This document shows positions 31,523 to 41,272 of a DNA stretch of 64,000 bases, piece by piece. Each line of letters starts with the position of its first letter. The stretch's first letter is position 1. The position numbers and the translations under genes are program-made. The stretch is from positions 62,001 to 126,000 of the forward strand of contig JALCME010000006.1 of the NCBI GenBank assembly GCA_022648295.1, written 5' to 3'. Source of the stretch: Bacteroides sp. GTDB taxonomy: Bacteria; Bacteroidota; Bacteroidia; Bacteroidales; Bacteroidaceae. The notes beneath the pieces were generated by a model that was not told where the DNA came from, made no database searches, and was given only the letters and a program-made list of their open reading frames with translations.

Positions 31523-32059
31523 TTATTTTCCTCCAAATTTATTAAGATGGATTTTCTCCCACTGTAAATGCTCCTCGCTAAATGGCTTACGTTCCATCCC
31601 CTTGTGACCTATAGCGATAATACTGAGCACTTGTAATTGTAATGGGATATCAAGCACTTCCCGCACATATTCATCAGATGGCACACCGGAAGCAGTAAAT
31701 CGTTCACGTATTTGAATCCAACAACTACCCAATCCCATATCTTCGGCTTGAAGCTGGAGAATTATAGAAGCAATAGAGGCATCCTCAATCCAGACATCGC
31801 TCGCCAACGGGTCGGCTGCTACCACAATAGCCAGTGAAGCATTAGCTACGAACTGTGAAGCTTGTGCTTTACTAAACGAAAGCTTCTTTAGTAATTCCTT
31901 ATCATCTACTACAATAAACTGCCATCCGTTGGAACGTTTTGAAGTAGGCGACATCAAGGCAGCTTTCATAAGTGTAACAACCTGATCCTGCGTCAATTCT
32001 TCCTCCGTAAACTTCCGCATACTACGCCGGGTCTTTAGTAATTCACTGAAACTTTCCAT
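31523..32059 (-). CDS. Nitroreductase-family FMN oxidoreductase
   Basis: The start at 32059 (MESFSELLKTRRSMRKF) is preferred to an upstream codon in an implausible leader. The 178-residue protein has the RRSMRKFTEEELTQDQV start, SPTSKRSNGWQFIVVDD (FMN and substrate contacts), DASIASIILQLQAEDMGLGS and a C-terminal AIGHKGMERKPF. These enzymes reduce nitro compounds, quinones or flavins with NAD(P)H; the physiological substrate is unknown. It is the first gene of the operon running to maf. The minus strand has TATATTTG at 32133-32140 as a candidate -7 box. Confidence 0.9.
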   Translation of the reverse strand: MESFSELLKTRRSMRKFTEEELTQDQVVTLMKAALMSPTSKRSNGWQFIVVDDKELLKKLSFSKAQASQFVANASLAIVVAADPLASDVWIEDASIASIILQLQAEDMGLGSCWIQIRERFTASGVPSDEYVREVLDIPLQLQVLSIIAIGHKGMERKPFSEEHLQWEKIHLNKFGGK

Positions 32060-32132
32060 ATACACAATTTTAAATAAATACGCAAGAGTAAACAATACGA
32101 TACAATATCGTCAAAATATCATTTACCGCATG

Positions 32133-32140
32133 CAAATATA
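32133..32140 (-). promoter_or_regulatory. Predicted -7 box of the nitroreductase-maf operon
   Basis: TATATTTG on the minus strand matches TAnnTTTG and lies 74 bp upstream of the nitroreductase ATG. Confidence 0.4.
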
Positions 32141-32167
32141 CAAGATTATTTTCTAAATTTGCAGGCA

Positions 32168-33154
32168 ATGCCTTTGAAACTGACTACATACTATCACGGA
32201 ATTGATTTACCTGAATTGCCGGGCAACAACACATTCCACTCTCAAGAGTTATTTCGGATATATGAAGCAACTCCGGGTTATATTCCTTTACTCATTGTAG
32301 CATCAAAAGAAGGCAAGCCCGTTGGAAAATTATTGGCTACCTTACGTAAAAGCGTTCGTATTTTTCCGCCGGCAATAATCAAACGGTGCGATATATTTGG
32401 CACCGGGGAATATTTTAATGAGGAAGATGACAGAGAATATATATTCAGTGAAATGCTTCAACGCCTTACTGACGAAGCTCTCATCAAAAACACATTTCTC
32501 ATAGAATTCCGTAATCTGGAAAATTCACTTTTCGGCTATAAGGCATTCAAGGAAAATCACTATTTTGCTATCAACTGGTTACGGGTACGTAATTCGCTAC
32601 ACAGCATTGATAAAGTGGAAGAGCGCTTTAGTTCTTCGCGTATCCGCCAAGTGAAAAAAGGACTAAAGAATGGAGCTGAGATACGAGAGGCATGTAACGT
32701 AGATGATATAAAAGCTTTTTCCCGCATGTTGCACCACGTTTATTCCTCTAAAGTACGAAGGCATTTTCCGAGTAGGGAATTTTTCCTTCATCTTGAGCAA
32801 CAAATGATAAAGGAAGGGAAAAGCAAAATATTCATCATTACTTATAAAAACAAGATTATAGGAGGAAGTACATGTATTTATTCCGGTGACAGTGTCTATC
32901 TCTGGTTTTCCGGAGGAATGCGTAAGACGTATGCTTTGCAGTATCCGGGCATCCTTGCCGTATGGCAGGCGTTGGTAGATGCAAAACAGCGGGGATACCG
33001 GCATCTGGAATTTATGGATGTGGGACTGCCTTTTCGCAAACATGGTTACCGGGAGTTTGTATTGCGATTTGGAGGCAAACAAAGCAGTACGCGCCGATGG
33101 TTTCGCTTCCGCTGGACATGGCTAAATAAACTATTAAGCAAAATCTACGAATAA
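32168..33154 (+). CDS. GNAT/FemAB-like acyltransferase
   Basis: Start set at the ATG at 32168 (MPLKLTTYYHGIDLPE); an in-frame TTG nine bases upstream is less likely. The 328-residue protein has no signal peptide. Its C-terminal half (about 150-320) fits a FemAB/GNAT fold: VKKGLKNGAEIREACNVDDI, FIITYKNKIIGGSTCIYSGD, VYLWFSGGMRKTYALQYPGI and GYRHLEFMDVGLPFRKHGYR. Such proteins transfer an aminoacyl or acyl group to cell-wall or polysaccharide precursors; the substrate is not known. It is transcribed alone, divergent from the nitroreductase operon. The sequence TAAATTTG at 32154-32161 could be its -7 box, which would leave almost no leader. Confidence 0.72.
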   Translation: MPLKLTTYYHGIDLPELPGNNTFHSQELFRIYEATPGYIPLLIVASKEGKPVGKLLATLRKSVRIFPPAIIKRCDIFGTGEYFNEEDDREYIFSEMLQRLTDEALIKNTFLIEFRNLENSLFGYKAFKENHYFAINWLRVRNSLHSIDKVEERFSSSRIRQVKKGLKNGAEIREACNVDDIKAFSRMLHHVYSSKVRRHFPSREFFLHLEQQMIKEGKSKIFIITYKNKIIGGSTCIYSGDSVYLWFSGGMRKTYALQYPGILAVWQALVDAKQRGYRHLEFMDVGLPFRKHGYREFVLRFGGKQSSTRRWFRFRWTWLNKLLSKIYE

Positions 33155-33160
33155 GCTAAC

Positions 33161-33502
33161 CTATAGCATAAAGAAAGAATAGCCAGGTATTATACTTCTC
33201 AAAAGGACCAACGCTAAGATTAATTCACAAGATGAACCTTTATTTACTAATAATTTACAATTATAAAATTGTGAATTCCTGATATGTTCATTTATTGCAG
33301 ATAGATATGACTGCAATAACGAGGTTGTATTAATCATTCCTAATGCTATTTCACATTGACACTCTTCTACAATAGCCTGTAGCATGTCATATACAAAGAA
33401 GTAAGAAACGAGTATAACGACTGGATAAAGAAAAGCTATCCTGATAGAAATTTCATTTAAAGATAACATCTTAATAAATGAAAATACAATATACTTAAAC
33501 AA
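33161..33502 (-). CDS. Doubtful 113-residue ORF, possible membrane peptide
   Basis: An open minus-strand frame with two hydrophobic segments (IRIAFLYPVVILVSYFFV; LILALVLLRSIIPGYSFF) and cysteines between them. No family is recognised and no ribosome-binding site or promoter is evident. The surrounding 33155-33737 gap is otherwise non-coding. It may be a small membrane protein, a remnant, or chance. Confidence 0.2.
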   Translation of the reverse strand: MFKYIVFSFIKMLSLNEISIRIAFLYPVVILVSYFFVYDMLQAIVEECQCEIALGMINTTSLLQSYLSAINEHIRNSQFYNCKLLVNKGSSCELILALVLLRSIIPGYSFFML

Positions 33503-33612
33503 ATATATAAGCTTAGATTTTCCACACGCGCATAAAAGACTTACAGCATTAGATCATGAATCGGGCATGATACGCCACAAAACGAGGCTTCTAAAAAGTT
33601 ATTAAAACAGAA
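33503..33612. other. Non-coding remainder of the gap before the starch terminator
   Basis: No ORF of note. A short ATCATG/CATGAT inverted repeat lies around 33553-33571. Nothing else is recognised. Confidence 0.3.
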
Positions 33613-33650
33613 AATCACTCTTGCTACAGAATGCTATAGCAAGAGTGATT
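33613..33650 (-). terminator. Rho-independent terminator of the susCDEF operon
   Basis: A perfect 14-bp stem (33613-33626 with 33637-33650) and 10-nt loop lies 88 bp past the susF stop. The minus strand continues TTTCTGTTTTAAT and the plus strand CCTTGTTTT, so it may work in both directions. Confidence 0.75.
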
Positions 33651-33737
33651 CCTTGTTTTAGAGTCCTACGCTCTATTGAGTATAGAACTTATTGTTAACT
33701 TAACGTATTCCTAACAATCAAATATAAACAATAAACT

Positions 33738-35174
33738 CTATTCGATTTTTCCGGTATTAGTACCAAAATTCAAATAAACTTTCTGTCCGGTCTGACCTTG
33801 AACGCGATCTTGGTCACCTCCATTTCCACGATAGGCAATCTGTCCCGAAAGTACAATAAATTCGGTTTTCCACCAGTCGGTAGCTGCTGCTTCGGGATGA
33901 ACGCAAATGCGCACTTCGCCATCCTTCGCAAATGCAGGAGAAACAAACTCACCATCGGATGCAGTCGGTATAGTGAATAAGTCCTGATCGCCTAATTGCG
34001 AATTCCATCCATCATAAGAAGTGTCACCCATCAAATAGACATTCGGTTTTTCGAATGCAACAACTCTATCGGTGCCGATCACAGAAACATAAACCATATA
34101 CCAGCCGGCATTCGCTACTTTTATATTACCGCCTGAATCAGACAACCCTGCAAGCTGAATGGATGCATCCGAAATAGTGGCATTAAAACCAAAATCATTT
34201 CCCCATCCGGCTTGTGGAGCAAATTTCACTTCATCTCCGGCTGAAAAATAATAGATTCCCCAGAATGCACCCTTTGTGCTATTAACAGGAATAAATTGAT
34301 TCCAGGTTCCTCCCCAGCTATAAGCACTGCCTGTCATGTAAAGTTCTGTAGGAGCACTATTGTCTTTTACGGTAAAACGATAGTTGGTAACATCCAACGT
34401 AATCTTAATCTTACCAACCATATCCACTTTAACAGCTTGTGTATTAGTCCATACTATAAAGCTATCACCGGAAGTATCGCCATCCACCGAACTACCAAGA
34501 GCCTTATCCCAATTCAAATTATCTCCATCAATGGCCGAAGCCGGGAAGAATTTAAAATACGAACTTCCCGTGTTGTCCAACTCCAGCGTATAAAGGTTTT
34601 CTGCATTAGGATCTTTAGTCATCGCAATGGCACCGGCAGCATTCCAACCTTTAAAGTCGCCCACAACATAATAACCGACAGGATCAACAGCAGGAGTTGC
34701 GCCCGGTGTCAAGTTGATTGTCACGTCATTTCCCGAAAGTTGAATGCCCTGTCCGGAAGAAGTCGTAGCAGATGCTTTGATTGCAATCTTTAATTCGCGG
34801 CTTACACTGGCGCGACTCTTATAAGCCAACTGAGTTACACTATCCAGTTGAGCCAATGCAACCTTTATACTATTTCCACCCTCAACAACGTATGGAACGG
34901 TATAATTATCATTCAGCGTCAAAGAGTTAAATGAGATTGTACTACCTTCCTCAGCCGTAGTTGAACTTAGCCGGGCTATTTCAACAGAATCCGTTGTAGC
35001 CTCATCTATTACAATATTGGCATCTTGCCCTGCCGCATAAGTTGCAGTCAGTTGCCCCACTGCATCTTCCGGGGCATTGGACTGGGGGTCAGCCCAGTCC
35101 TTAAAATCTTCGTTGCAAGCAGAGAATCCCATCATTGTCAGAAATAACCCTGCATATATTAAATGTTTTCTCAT
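33738..35174 (-). CDS. susF: SusF-like starch-binding outer-membrane lipoprotein
   Basis: A 478-residue lipoprotein (lipobox MGFSAC). An N-terminal SusF/SusE-type immunoglobulin-like domain (about 20-160) is followed by three tandem starch-binding CBM-like modules, recognisable at GYYVVGDFKGWNAAGAI, ELYMTGSAYSWGGTWNQFIP and VYLMGDTSYDGWNSQLGD, each with the aromatic residues expected to stack on glucose. Length and order after susE match SusF of B. thetaiotaomicron. It binds starch at the cell surface and is not catalytic. Its last module is clearly related to the last module of SusE (DGEFVSPAFAKDGEVRICVH against DGSFVSPAMTASGEARMCVK), indicating duplication. Confidence 0.88.
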   Translation of the reverse strand: MRKHLIYAGLFLTMMGFSACNEDFKDWADPQSNAPEDAVGQLTATYAAGQDANIVIDEATTDSVEIARLSSTTAEEGSTISFNSLTLNDNYTVPYVVEGGNSIKVALAQLDSVTQLAYKSRASVSRELKIAIKASATTSSGQGIQLSGNDVTINLTPGATPAVDPVGYYVVGDFKGWNAAGAIAMTKDPNAENLYTLELDNTGSSYFKFFPASAIDGDNLNWDKALGSSVDGDTSGDSFIVWTNTQAVKVDMVGKIKITLDVTNYRFTVKDNSAPTELYMTGSAYSWGGTWNQFIPVNSTKGAFWGIYYFSAGDEVKFAPQAGWGNDFGFNATISDASIQLAGLSDSGGNIKVANAGWYMVYVSVIGTDRVVAFEKPNVYLMGDTSYDGWNSQLGDQDLFTIPTASDGEFVSPAFAKDGEVRICVHPEAAATDWWKTEFIVLSGQIAYRGNGGDQDRVQGQTGQKVYLNFGTNTGKIE

Positions 35175-35199
35175 AATGAGTCGTTCTTTTAAAGGTTAA

Positions 35200-36366
35200 T
35201 TATTTCATCTCTCCTGTTCCAGCAGTGAAATTCAATTGTATCACATTCCCGGTCGCCCCTTGTATCGAATAGTCGGAACCTTTGTCTGCATTCCAGCTAT
35301 CGTTTATAGCTTCATTCTCACGATAGAAGATCTCACCTTTATAAAGAGTGAATTCTGTTCTCCACCAATCAACATCTGTCTTCACACACATACGAGCCTC
35401 ACCACTTGCCGTCATTGCAGGAGAAACAAAACTTCCATCCTTTGTTCCGGGAACAGTGAACTTCCACTCATCTGTGTAAGCCCACGAACCACCGGTAGTA
35501 GCACCAAACAAATAAACGTCACCCGGATAGAACGTCATGGCAAATGCATAATCATCATTCTTAACCGTAGCTTTGATATAAACAACATACCAACCGGCAT
35601 TCGCCACTTTTATATTGTCGTCACCTGCTACTCCGGCGTTCGCGTTATCAGTAATGGTCAAACGATTATCAGTCACCCCTATATATTCATTCTCTTTAGT
35701 ACCGAATTTGAATTCAGAGTTTGCATCAAAGTAAATCATAGTCCAGAACTGTCCATCCAATCCGGTAACTGCGACCATTGGCTTCCATACACTCCAATTG
35801 TCAAGCATAGATCCAACAACAAGCAATGTCTTAGGAGGAGCTAATGAACTGGCTTCTTTAGAGCCTAATACTTTTGGCAAGTTTATTACATTAGAGTAGC
35901 ATACCCCTCTTTCGCTATCTGTGATGGCAGCTTTCAACCGCACATACACACTGATTGGCTCGGTAGGAAAAGCAACGGTCTCGCCATTTGCAGCGGTCCA
36001 CAAATCCAAGAGGACGCTGTTAAACTCGGAAGCATTCACATTCATTTTTGCAGTGGTATAAGTACTTTCAAGTCCCACGTAATTAGCATTGGTATCGTCC
36101 GTGGCGTCTTTAAAGTCAGCTTCCAAAGAAACTTGCACCGCATAAGTGGTGGATGCGGGAAAACCGTAATCGGGCTGCGAACAAGCCAATTCCAGTGTCG
36201 TGGCATTTTTCAGGTCATACACATTATTGGCGGCATACGCAGGCGTATTGAGCGCAAATGTGTCAGGCTCATTTAAAACGGGATTACTGCCGTTATCCGT
36301 ATCGCAAGCAGTAAACATGGACAATACGAACAAGACGGCTAATAAGATATTGAATATATTCTTCAT
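35200..36366 (-). CDS. susE: SusE-like starch-binding outer-membrane lipoprotein
   Basis: A 388-residue lipoprotein (lipobox MFTAC) with the SusE N-terminal domain (about 25-170; LNTPAYAANNVYDLKNATTL; FPASTTYAVQVSLEADF) and two C-terminal starch-binding modules (about 175-285 and 285-388; VGSMLDNWSVWKPMVAVTG, VYLFGATTGGSWAYTDEW). Size and position match SusE, which helps hold starch and influences the size of maltodextrins taken up through SusCD. It lies 34 bp after susD and 25 bp before susF. Confidence 0.9.
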   Translation of the reverse strand: MKNIFNILLAVLFVLSMFTACDTDNGSNPVLNEPDTFALNTPAYAANNVYDLKNATTLELACSQPDYGFPASTTYAVQVSLEADFKDATDDTNANYVGLESTYTTAKMNVNASEFNSVLLDLWTAANGETVAFPTEPISVYVRLKAAITDSERGVCYSNVINLPKVLGSKEASSLAPPKTLLVVGSMLDNWSVWKPMVAVTGLDGQFWTMIYFDANSEFKFGTKENEYIGVTDNRLTITDNANAGVAGDDNIKVANAGWYVVYIKATVKNDDYAFAMTFYPGDVYLFGATTGGSWAYTDEWKFTVPGTKDGSFVSPAMTASGEARMCVKTDVDWWRTEFTLYKGEIFYRENEAINDSWNADKGSDYSIQGATGNVIQLNFTAGTGEMK

Positions 36367-36400
36367 AACGATATTCTTTTATAAAATGGTTAACGACTGA

Positions 36401-38056
36401 TTAATAGCCCTGAGTCTGTGACATGTTCTCATTATTATTCAAATCCGATACAGGGATGGGATAAACATTATAGAATGATGCGACACTCGTACCATTTGCC
36501 ACTCCGCCTTTCCAGTCCCAGAGATATTTACTGGTAGTAAACATGCCAAAGCGAACCAAATCGGAACGACGGCGTCCTTCCAAATAGAATTCACGTCCCC
36601 ATTCATCGATAAGCTCCTGTTCGGTAACTGTTTGCACCATTCTTGTACAATGGGCGCGTTTGCGAAGCTCGTTGATATCACTTGTTGCATCCTTTCCCTG
36701 ACGGAACAGAGCTTCGGCACGAGTTAGATAAGCCTCGGCCAAACGAAACAAAGGAATATCCGTGTCGGGAAATTCGGTATGGCTGGTAGGCTGCCCATCG
36801 GAACGGATATTCTGCCATTTTACAATAGACAATCCGTCGTTAAATCCGGTTATGGCATCCGTTTGCAGTTTTCTTTTTCCACCGCCTATTCCGGAATAGA
36901 ACATGGCACGATCGTCTCCGGCGGCCGTAATCAAATCGGATGTCCGAACTCCATACTGTGCATCGAAAGCATCGATTTTATCATCAGTATCAATATCCGA
37001 TTTAGCCGGTACAGTTACATCCGAAGGTAACATCGGGACATTGGACAGATCAGGAAAGAATTTCTGTACCATCGCAGCACGGGCAAAAATACAAGACCAT
37101 CCGTTTGTAGTCCCCATACGAGGCATTCCGGTAGTACGTGTACTGCAAACCAAATAAGTGGATCCGCCGTAATTACGGGTTTTCACGCCATCCTGACGGA
37201 TTGGAAAGATAATTTCCTGCATGGCTTCGGCGTTTTCATCGTTATCCGCCATAAACAGCAACCGGTAATCCGGACACAATTCATAGCCCGAATCAATCAC
37301 TTTGGTGGAGTAAGTCTCGGCATTTGCATAATCAGGTGTCCCCGTATATACCCCGGCATTCAGATACAGACGTGCACGAAGTAACCAGTTTGCCACCTTG
37401 TCCGCACGACCGAACGGAGCCTGACGGGGATCATACATGTCATTTTCTATGGCAGCCAGTTCATCCTGAATATACGTATAAAGTTCCGTACCCTTCTTTT
37501 CAACCGGGAGGTCATTATTAAAGTGTTCCTTAAACGGAGCCTTCCCAAACAGATCAAGGAAATACCAATAATGTAAAGCACGCAAGAAACGTATTTCGGC
37601 GCGCTGACGCAAAGTTTCCGCATCCGTATTACCTTCCGTTTGATCTAAGAAGAAATTATATTGCGTAATGTCGTAGCCTAAACGGACGTAAGTCCATTCG
37701 GTACGCTGACTGGATGAATTCCAACCGATTTTGGTAAACTGGGGAATATCCACATTATCCTGCCATGCCCATACACATTCGTCGGTAGGGAGTTCATTAC
37801 AATTAAAAGTAGTACGGTAAAAACCGGATTCACCTTCATCCTGTCCATCCAGGTCGGGAGAACCGGCAATGCCCTTCTGTCCGGTAACTCCAAGCATGGC
37901 ATATCCCTTTACAAAGACTTCATCCTGATTGAATGACGGGCTTGTTTGAGGATCAATCGGACTAATATCCAAATCGTTCACACACGAAGTCACTCCCAAA
38001 GCGGCGGTAGCAATCAGTGCAGCGGAAAATATATGTTTTATAGTTCTTGTTTTCAT
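36401..38056 (-). CDS. susD: SusD, starch-binding outer-membrane lipoprotein
   Basis: 551 residues, the same length as B. thetaiotaomicron SusD, with lipobox VTSC. Starch-site features are retained: NELPTDECVWAWQDN contains the tryptophans and asparagine of the SusD starch pocket, and YGGSTYLVCSTRTTGMPRMG and GWSCIFARAAMVQKFF are close to the SusD text known to me. The C-terminal WGREFYLEGRRRSDLVRFGM is the RagB/SusD signature. It caps SusC and binds helical alpha-1,4-glucan. It starts 22 bp after susC. Confidence 0.95.
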   Translation of the reverse strand: MKTRTIKHIFSAALIATAALGVTSCVNDLDISPIDPQTSPSFNQDEVFVKGYAMLGVTGQKGIAGSPDLDGQDEGESGFYRTTFNCNELPTDECVWAWQDNVDIPQFTKIGWNSSSQRTEWTYVRLGYDITQYNFFLDQTEGNTDAETLRQRAEIRFLRALHYWYFLDLFGKAPFKEHFNNDLPVEKKGTELYTYIQDELAAIENDMYDPRQAPFGRADKVANWLLRARLYLNAGVYTGTPDYANAETYSTKVIDSGYELCPDYRLLFMADNDENAEAMQEIIFPIRQDGVKTRNYGGSTYLVCSTRTTGMPRMGTTNGWSCIFARAAMVQKFFPDLSNVPMLPSDVTVPAKSDIDTDDKIDAFDAQYGVRTSDLITAAGDDRAMFYSGIGGGKRKLQTDAITGFNDGLSIVKWQNIRSDGQPTSHTEFPDTDIPLFRLAEAYLTRAEALFRQGKDATSDINELRKRAHCTRMVQTVTEQELIDEWGREFYLEGRRRSDLVRFGMFTTSKYLWDWKGGVANGTSVASFYNVYPIPVSDLNNNENMSQTQGY

Positions 38057-38078
38057 GATAAATTCATTTTTATAATAT

Positions 38079-41000
38079 TTAGAATTGCAGGCTCAAACCT
38101 AATAAGAAAGTCATAGCCCTGGGGTATGGGTTCTTATCGACGCCACTCTTCACCTCCGGATCAAGACCTTTGTATTTGCTGATGATAAACGGATTCTGTA
38201 CCGTGGCATAGATACGCCCGTCGAAACCTTTATAAGTCGGAGTCTTCCAGAAATTCTGGAAAGAATAGCCTAACGTAATATTATCACAACGCAAGAATGA
38301 GGCGTTACGTACAAAATAATCACTCATATAGTAATCACCCTTTCCGGTAAATCCGAGTGCGAGAGCTTCTACAGGTATGTTGGAATATGCATTATTGGAA
38401 TACAATCCCGAAGTGCTGACATTGGCTTTACTGCTTAAGAAATCATAATATACATAGTTGTTCAGGCTTGCACGCAGAGAGAAGCTGAAGTCGAAGTTCT
38501 TATATAGCATCTTTGAAGTAAGCCCCATCAACACATCACCGGCAGGTTTCTTATAGACATATTTATCCGAGCTATTAATTATGCCATCTCCATTACGGTC
38601 AACAAACATGTTTTCAATAGGCTTGCCATTCACATCGTACACTTGTTGGTAAACGTAAAAAGAATTAGCCGCATAGCCAACCTTGTTAACCTGAACCTTC
38701 GTATTAACACCTCTGGAAATAGCATCCCCGGTTTCAACATAATAATCAGCATCATTACCACCGGTCAACTTCGTGATTTCATTATGGTTCCATGTAACAT
38801 TGTAACCCAAATCCCACGTGAAATCATGGGTAACAATCGGTTTGGCGTTAATAGAAAATTCGACACCCGTATTTTTTAAGGAACCGATATTCTGCATCAT
38901 TTGTGCATTGAAATTAGTCCCCACCGGTATCTTAACACTATTCAGCAAATCATCCGTTTTGCGGTAATAACCATCAATCGCTCCATTAATCCGCCCATTC
39001 AGGAAACCAAAATCCAAACCGGCATTCCAGGTAGTCGTCTTTTCCCACTTTAATTCTTCGTTAAAGGCTTTCGGACGTGAAGTTGAGTAATAGGTATTGC
39101 CGAAAGGATATTGAGCATAGTCGTTATTCGCCACATAAAGAGGCAAATAAGCAAAATCATCACCGATATCCTGCTGTCCGGTAATACCCCATCCCAAACG
39201 CAGTTTCAAATCGGAAAGGAAATACACGTTTTTCAGGAATCCCTCTTCTTTCAGTTTCCACCCTAAGGCCAATGAAGGGAATGTGCCCCAGCGGTTATTA
39301 TCGGAGAACCGTGACGAACCATCCCAACGCATGGTGAACGTAAACAAATAACGCTTCAATAACGTGTAGTTCAACCGGCCGAAATAAGAAACCAATGTAT
39401 TTCTGGTTGCATAAGCAGTCTGGTCACGTAAAGTTGCATCGTGCGCCTCCTGGGCATAGGAATCCCAGCCCTGACCTTCATCAAATCCATTACGATGGAA
39501 ATGTTGTTCCTCACCACCGACCATGACATCAAAATCATGAACTCCTAAAGATTTGATATATTGCGCATAAGCGTTATAAGAGAAGTTATATTTATATTGC
39601 GTAGCAATGCCGTTCCATCCATAATAATTATTACTGAATGAGTATGGGGAAACAATTGTAGTCTGAGTTCCTTCCGCATATTCTCCGCCCACACTTGCAT
39701 GAATATGAAGATCAGGCAGGAAATACACTTTATAATCCACATCCACATTTCCCACAAAATCATTGCTGTTGGCCTTGTCATTCTTAAGTTTCAGTGCGGC
39801 CAGCGGATTTTGAGGAGAATTCGGATTCACCGTATACACCCAGGACGGATCACTGAAACCGCTGGTGGAAGCCGTATTCTGCCAATACCCACCGGTAAAC
39901 TGGTAAGCGTCACCGGTTCCGTAAACGGGACGGGTAGGATCAACGGACAATGCACCGCCAATGGCTGCACCGGTGTCGGCATAACGATTCTTGCCATTCA
40001 TGTACTTGGCATTGATATTAAACTTTAAATCATCATTAAAGAATGAAGGAGCCAAATTTACAGATGCGGTAAAACGTTGGAAATTAGAAGTTTTTACGAT
40101 ACCATTATCATCCGTATAGCCCAAAGAAAGACGGTAAGGTAAATTTTTGAACCCTCCATTGATAGAAACATGATGGTCCGTGCTCACAGAAGTACGGAAT
40201 ATCTCATCTTGCCAGTCGGTATTTGCCGCACCCAGTTCGGCAGGCAAATTATCACCCCACAACTGTGTAGCGTATGCACGATATTCATCGCCACTCAATA
40301 CATCATAACGTTTTTGAGTAGTGGAAAAAGATACATAACCATTATAACTTATGCTTGGAGCCTGTCCGCTCTTCCCTTTCTTTGTCGTAATGATAATTAC
40401 TCCATTGGAAGCACGCGAACCATAAATAGCAGTGGCGGAAGCATCTTTCAATACCGTCATGGTCTCAATGTCAGCAGGGTTTACCATGGACAGTCCGTTA
40501 GACATGCCTTTAATACCCTGGTTATCAATAGCAAGACCATCAATAACAATCAAGGGATCATTGCTGGCGTTCAAAGACGATCCTCCACGAATACGGATCT
40601 GAGCGCCGGCACCAGGAGTACCATCATTGGATATAACACTCACACCAGCCATTTTACCGGCCAACATATCCTGTGGATTGGTTGTGATACCTTTACTCAT
40701 TTCATCCGGCTTAATAGCCGTAACAGAACCTGTAAGATCGTTCTTCTTTACAGTTCCATAACCAATGACCACAACGGCATCAAGCAATTGCGAATCATCC
40801 TGCAAAGTTACGACAACAGAAGGAGCGGCTGTTACATCAACCGTTTTATAGCCAATAAAAGAAATTGTAAGCATAGCTCCCTTAGGAACCTTCAAGACAA
40901 AATTACCATTAAGATCGGTAATTGTACCATTCATCGTATTCGATTTTTCTACGACATTTGCGCCAATGACCGCCACACCTTGTACATCTTTTACATGCCC

Positions 41001-41099
41001 CTTAATGGTGATTTGCTGTGCATAAGCGCCAACAGACAAGAATATTCCCAATAATACGGGAAGAATCTTTCGATAGATTCTAAGATTAACTTGCTTCAT
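38079..41099 (-). CDS. susC: SusC, starch TonB-dependent outer-membrane transporter
   Basis: Start placed at 41099 (MKQVNLRIYRKILPVLLG), followed by a signal peptide. The 1006-residue protein has the CarboxypepD_reg-like domain (TIKGHVKDVQGVAVIGANVV), a TonB-box-like LDAVVVIGYGTVKKNDLTGS, the plug (NASNDPLIVIDGLAIDN; IYGSRASNGVIIITTKKG) and a long beta-barrel ending MTFLLGLSLQF. It imports maltodextrins into the periplasm with SusD. It is the first gene of the leftward operon susCDEF. A predicted -7 box (TATTTTTG, minus strand 41212-41219) and a LacI-type operator at 41275-41288 lie upstream, shared with the divergent amylase gene. Confidence 0.95.
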   Translation of the reverse strand: MKQVNLRIYRKILPVLLGIFLSVGAYAQQITIKGHVKDVQGVAVIGANVVEKSNTMNGTITDLNGNFVLKVPKGAMLTISFIGYKTVDVTAAPSVVVTLQDDSQLLDAVVVIGYGTVKKNDLTGSVTAIKPDEMSKGITTNPQDMLAGKMAGVSVISNDGTPGAGAQIRIRGGSSLNASNDPLIVIDGLAIDNQGIKGMSNGLSMVNPADIETMTVLKDASATAIYGSRASNGVIIITTKKGKSGQAPSISYNGYVSFSTTQKRYDVLSGDEYRAYATQLWGDNLPAELGAANTDWQDEIFRTSVSTDHHVSINGGFKNLPYRLSLGYTDDNGIVKTSNFQRFTASVNLAPSFFNDDLKFNINAKYMNGKNRYADTGAAIGGALSVDPTRPVYGTGDAYQFTGGYWQNTASTSGFSDPSWVYTVNPNSPQNPLAALKLKNDKANSNDFVGNVDVDYKVYFLPDLHIHASVGGEYAEGTQTTIVSPYSFSNNYYGWNGIATQYKYNFSYNAYAQYIKSLGVHDFDVMVGGEEQHFHRNGFDEGQGWDSYAQEAHDATLRDQTAYATRNTLVSYFGRLNYTLLKRYLFTFTMRWDGSSRFSDNNRWGTFPSLALGWKLKEEGFLKNVYFLSDLKLRLGWGITGQQDIGDDFAYLPLYVANNDYAQYPFGNTYYSTSRPKAFNEELKWEKTTTWNAGLDFGFLNGRINGAIDGYYRKTDDLLNSVKIPVGTNFNAQMMQNIGSLKNTGVEFSINAKPIVTHDFTWDLGYNVTWNHNEITKLTGGNDADYYVETGDAISRGVNTKVQVNKVGYAANSFYVYQQVYDVNGKPIENMFVDRNGDGIINSSDKYVYKKPAGDVLMGLTSKMLYKNFDFSFSLRASLNNYVYYDFLSSKANVSTSGLYSNNAYSNIPVEALALGFTGKGDYYMSDYFVRNASFLRCDNITLGYSFQNFWKTPTYKGFDGRIYATVQNPFIISKYKGLDPEVKSGVDKNPYPRAMTFLLGLSLQF

Positions 41100-41211
41100 G
41101 CATTCAAAAATTAAAGTTAACAATATAATTCACTTACTATATGCCGCCATAATATCCAAAGCTTGCACTTCAGTCCCAAGATACCTCCCAGGTAATTATA
41201 ACATGACAGAG

Positions 41212-41219
41212 CAAAAATA
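41212..41219 (-). promoter_or_regulatory. Predicted -7 box of susC
   Basis: TATTTTTG on the minus strand matches TAnnTTTG, 113 bp upstream of the susC ATG. Its centre lies 66 bp from the centre of the operator at 41275-41288. The identical octamer lies 65 bp from the second operator, upstream of the LacI gene. Confidence 0.5.
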
Positions 41220-41272
41220 TGTTTTATCGGGTTAGCATTCCATAAGAAAACAGTAAAATATGCGCATATGGT

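Noticed and set aside
33161..33502. 113-residue minus-strand ORF as a confident small membrane protein
   Set aside because: No promoter, ribosome-binding site or family is evident; kept only as a low-confidence entry.
40170..41054. 294-codon plus-strand ORF antisense to susC
   Set aside because: Long only because the susC frame lacks stops on the opposite strand; composition is unlike a protein and the susC frame is unmistakable.
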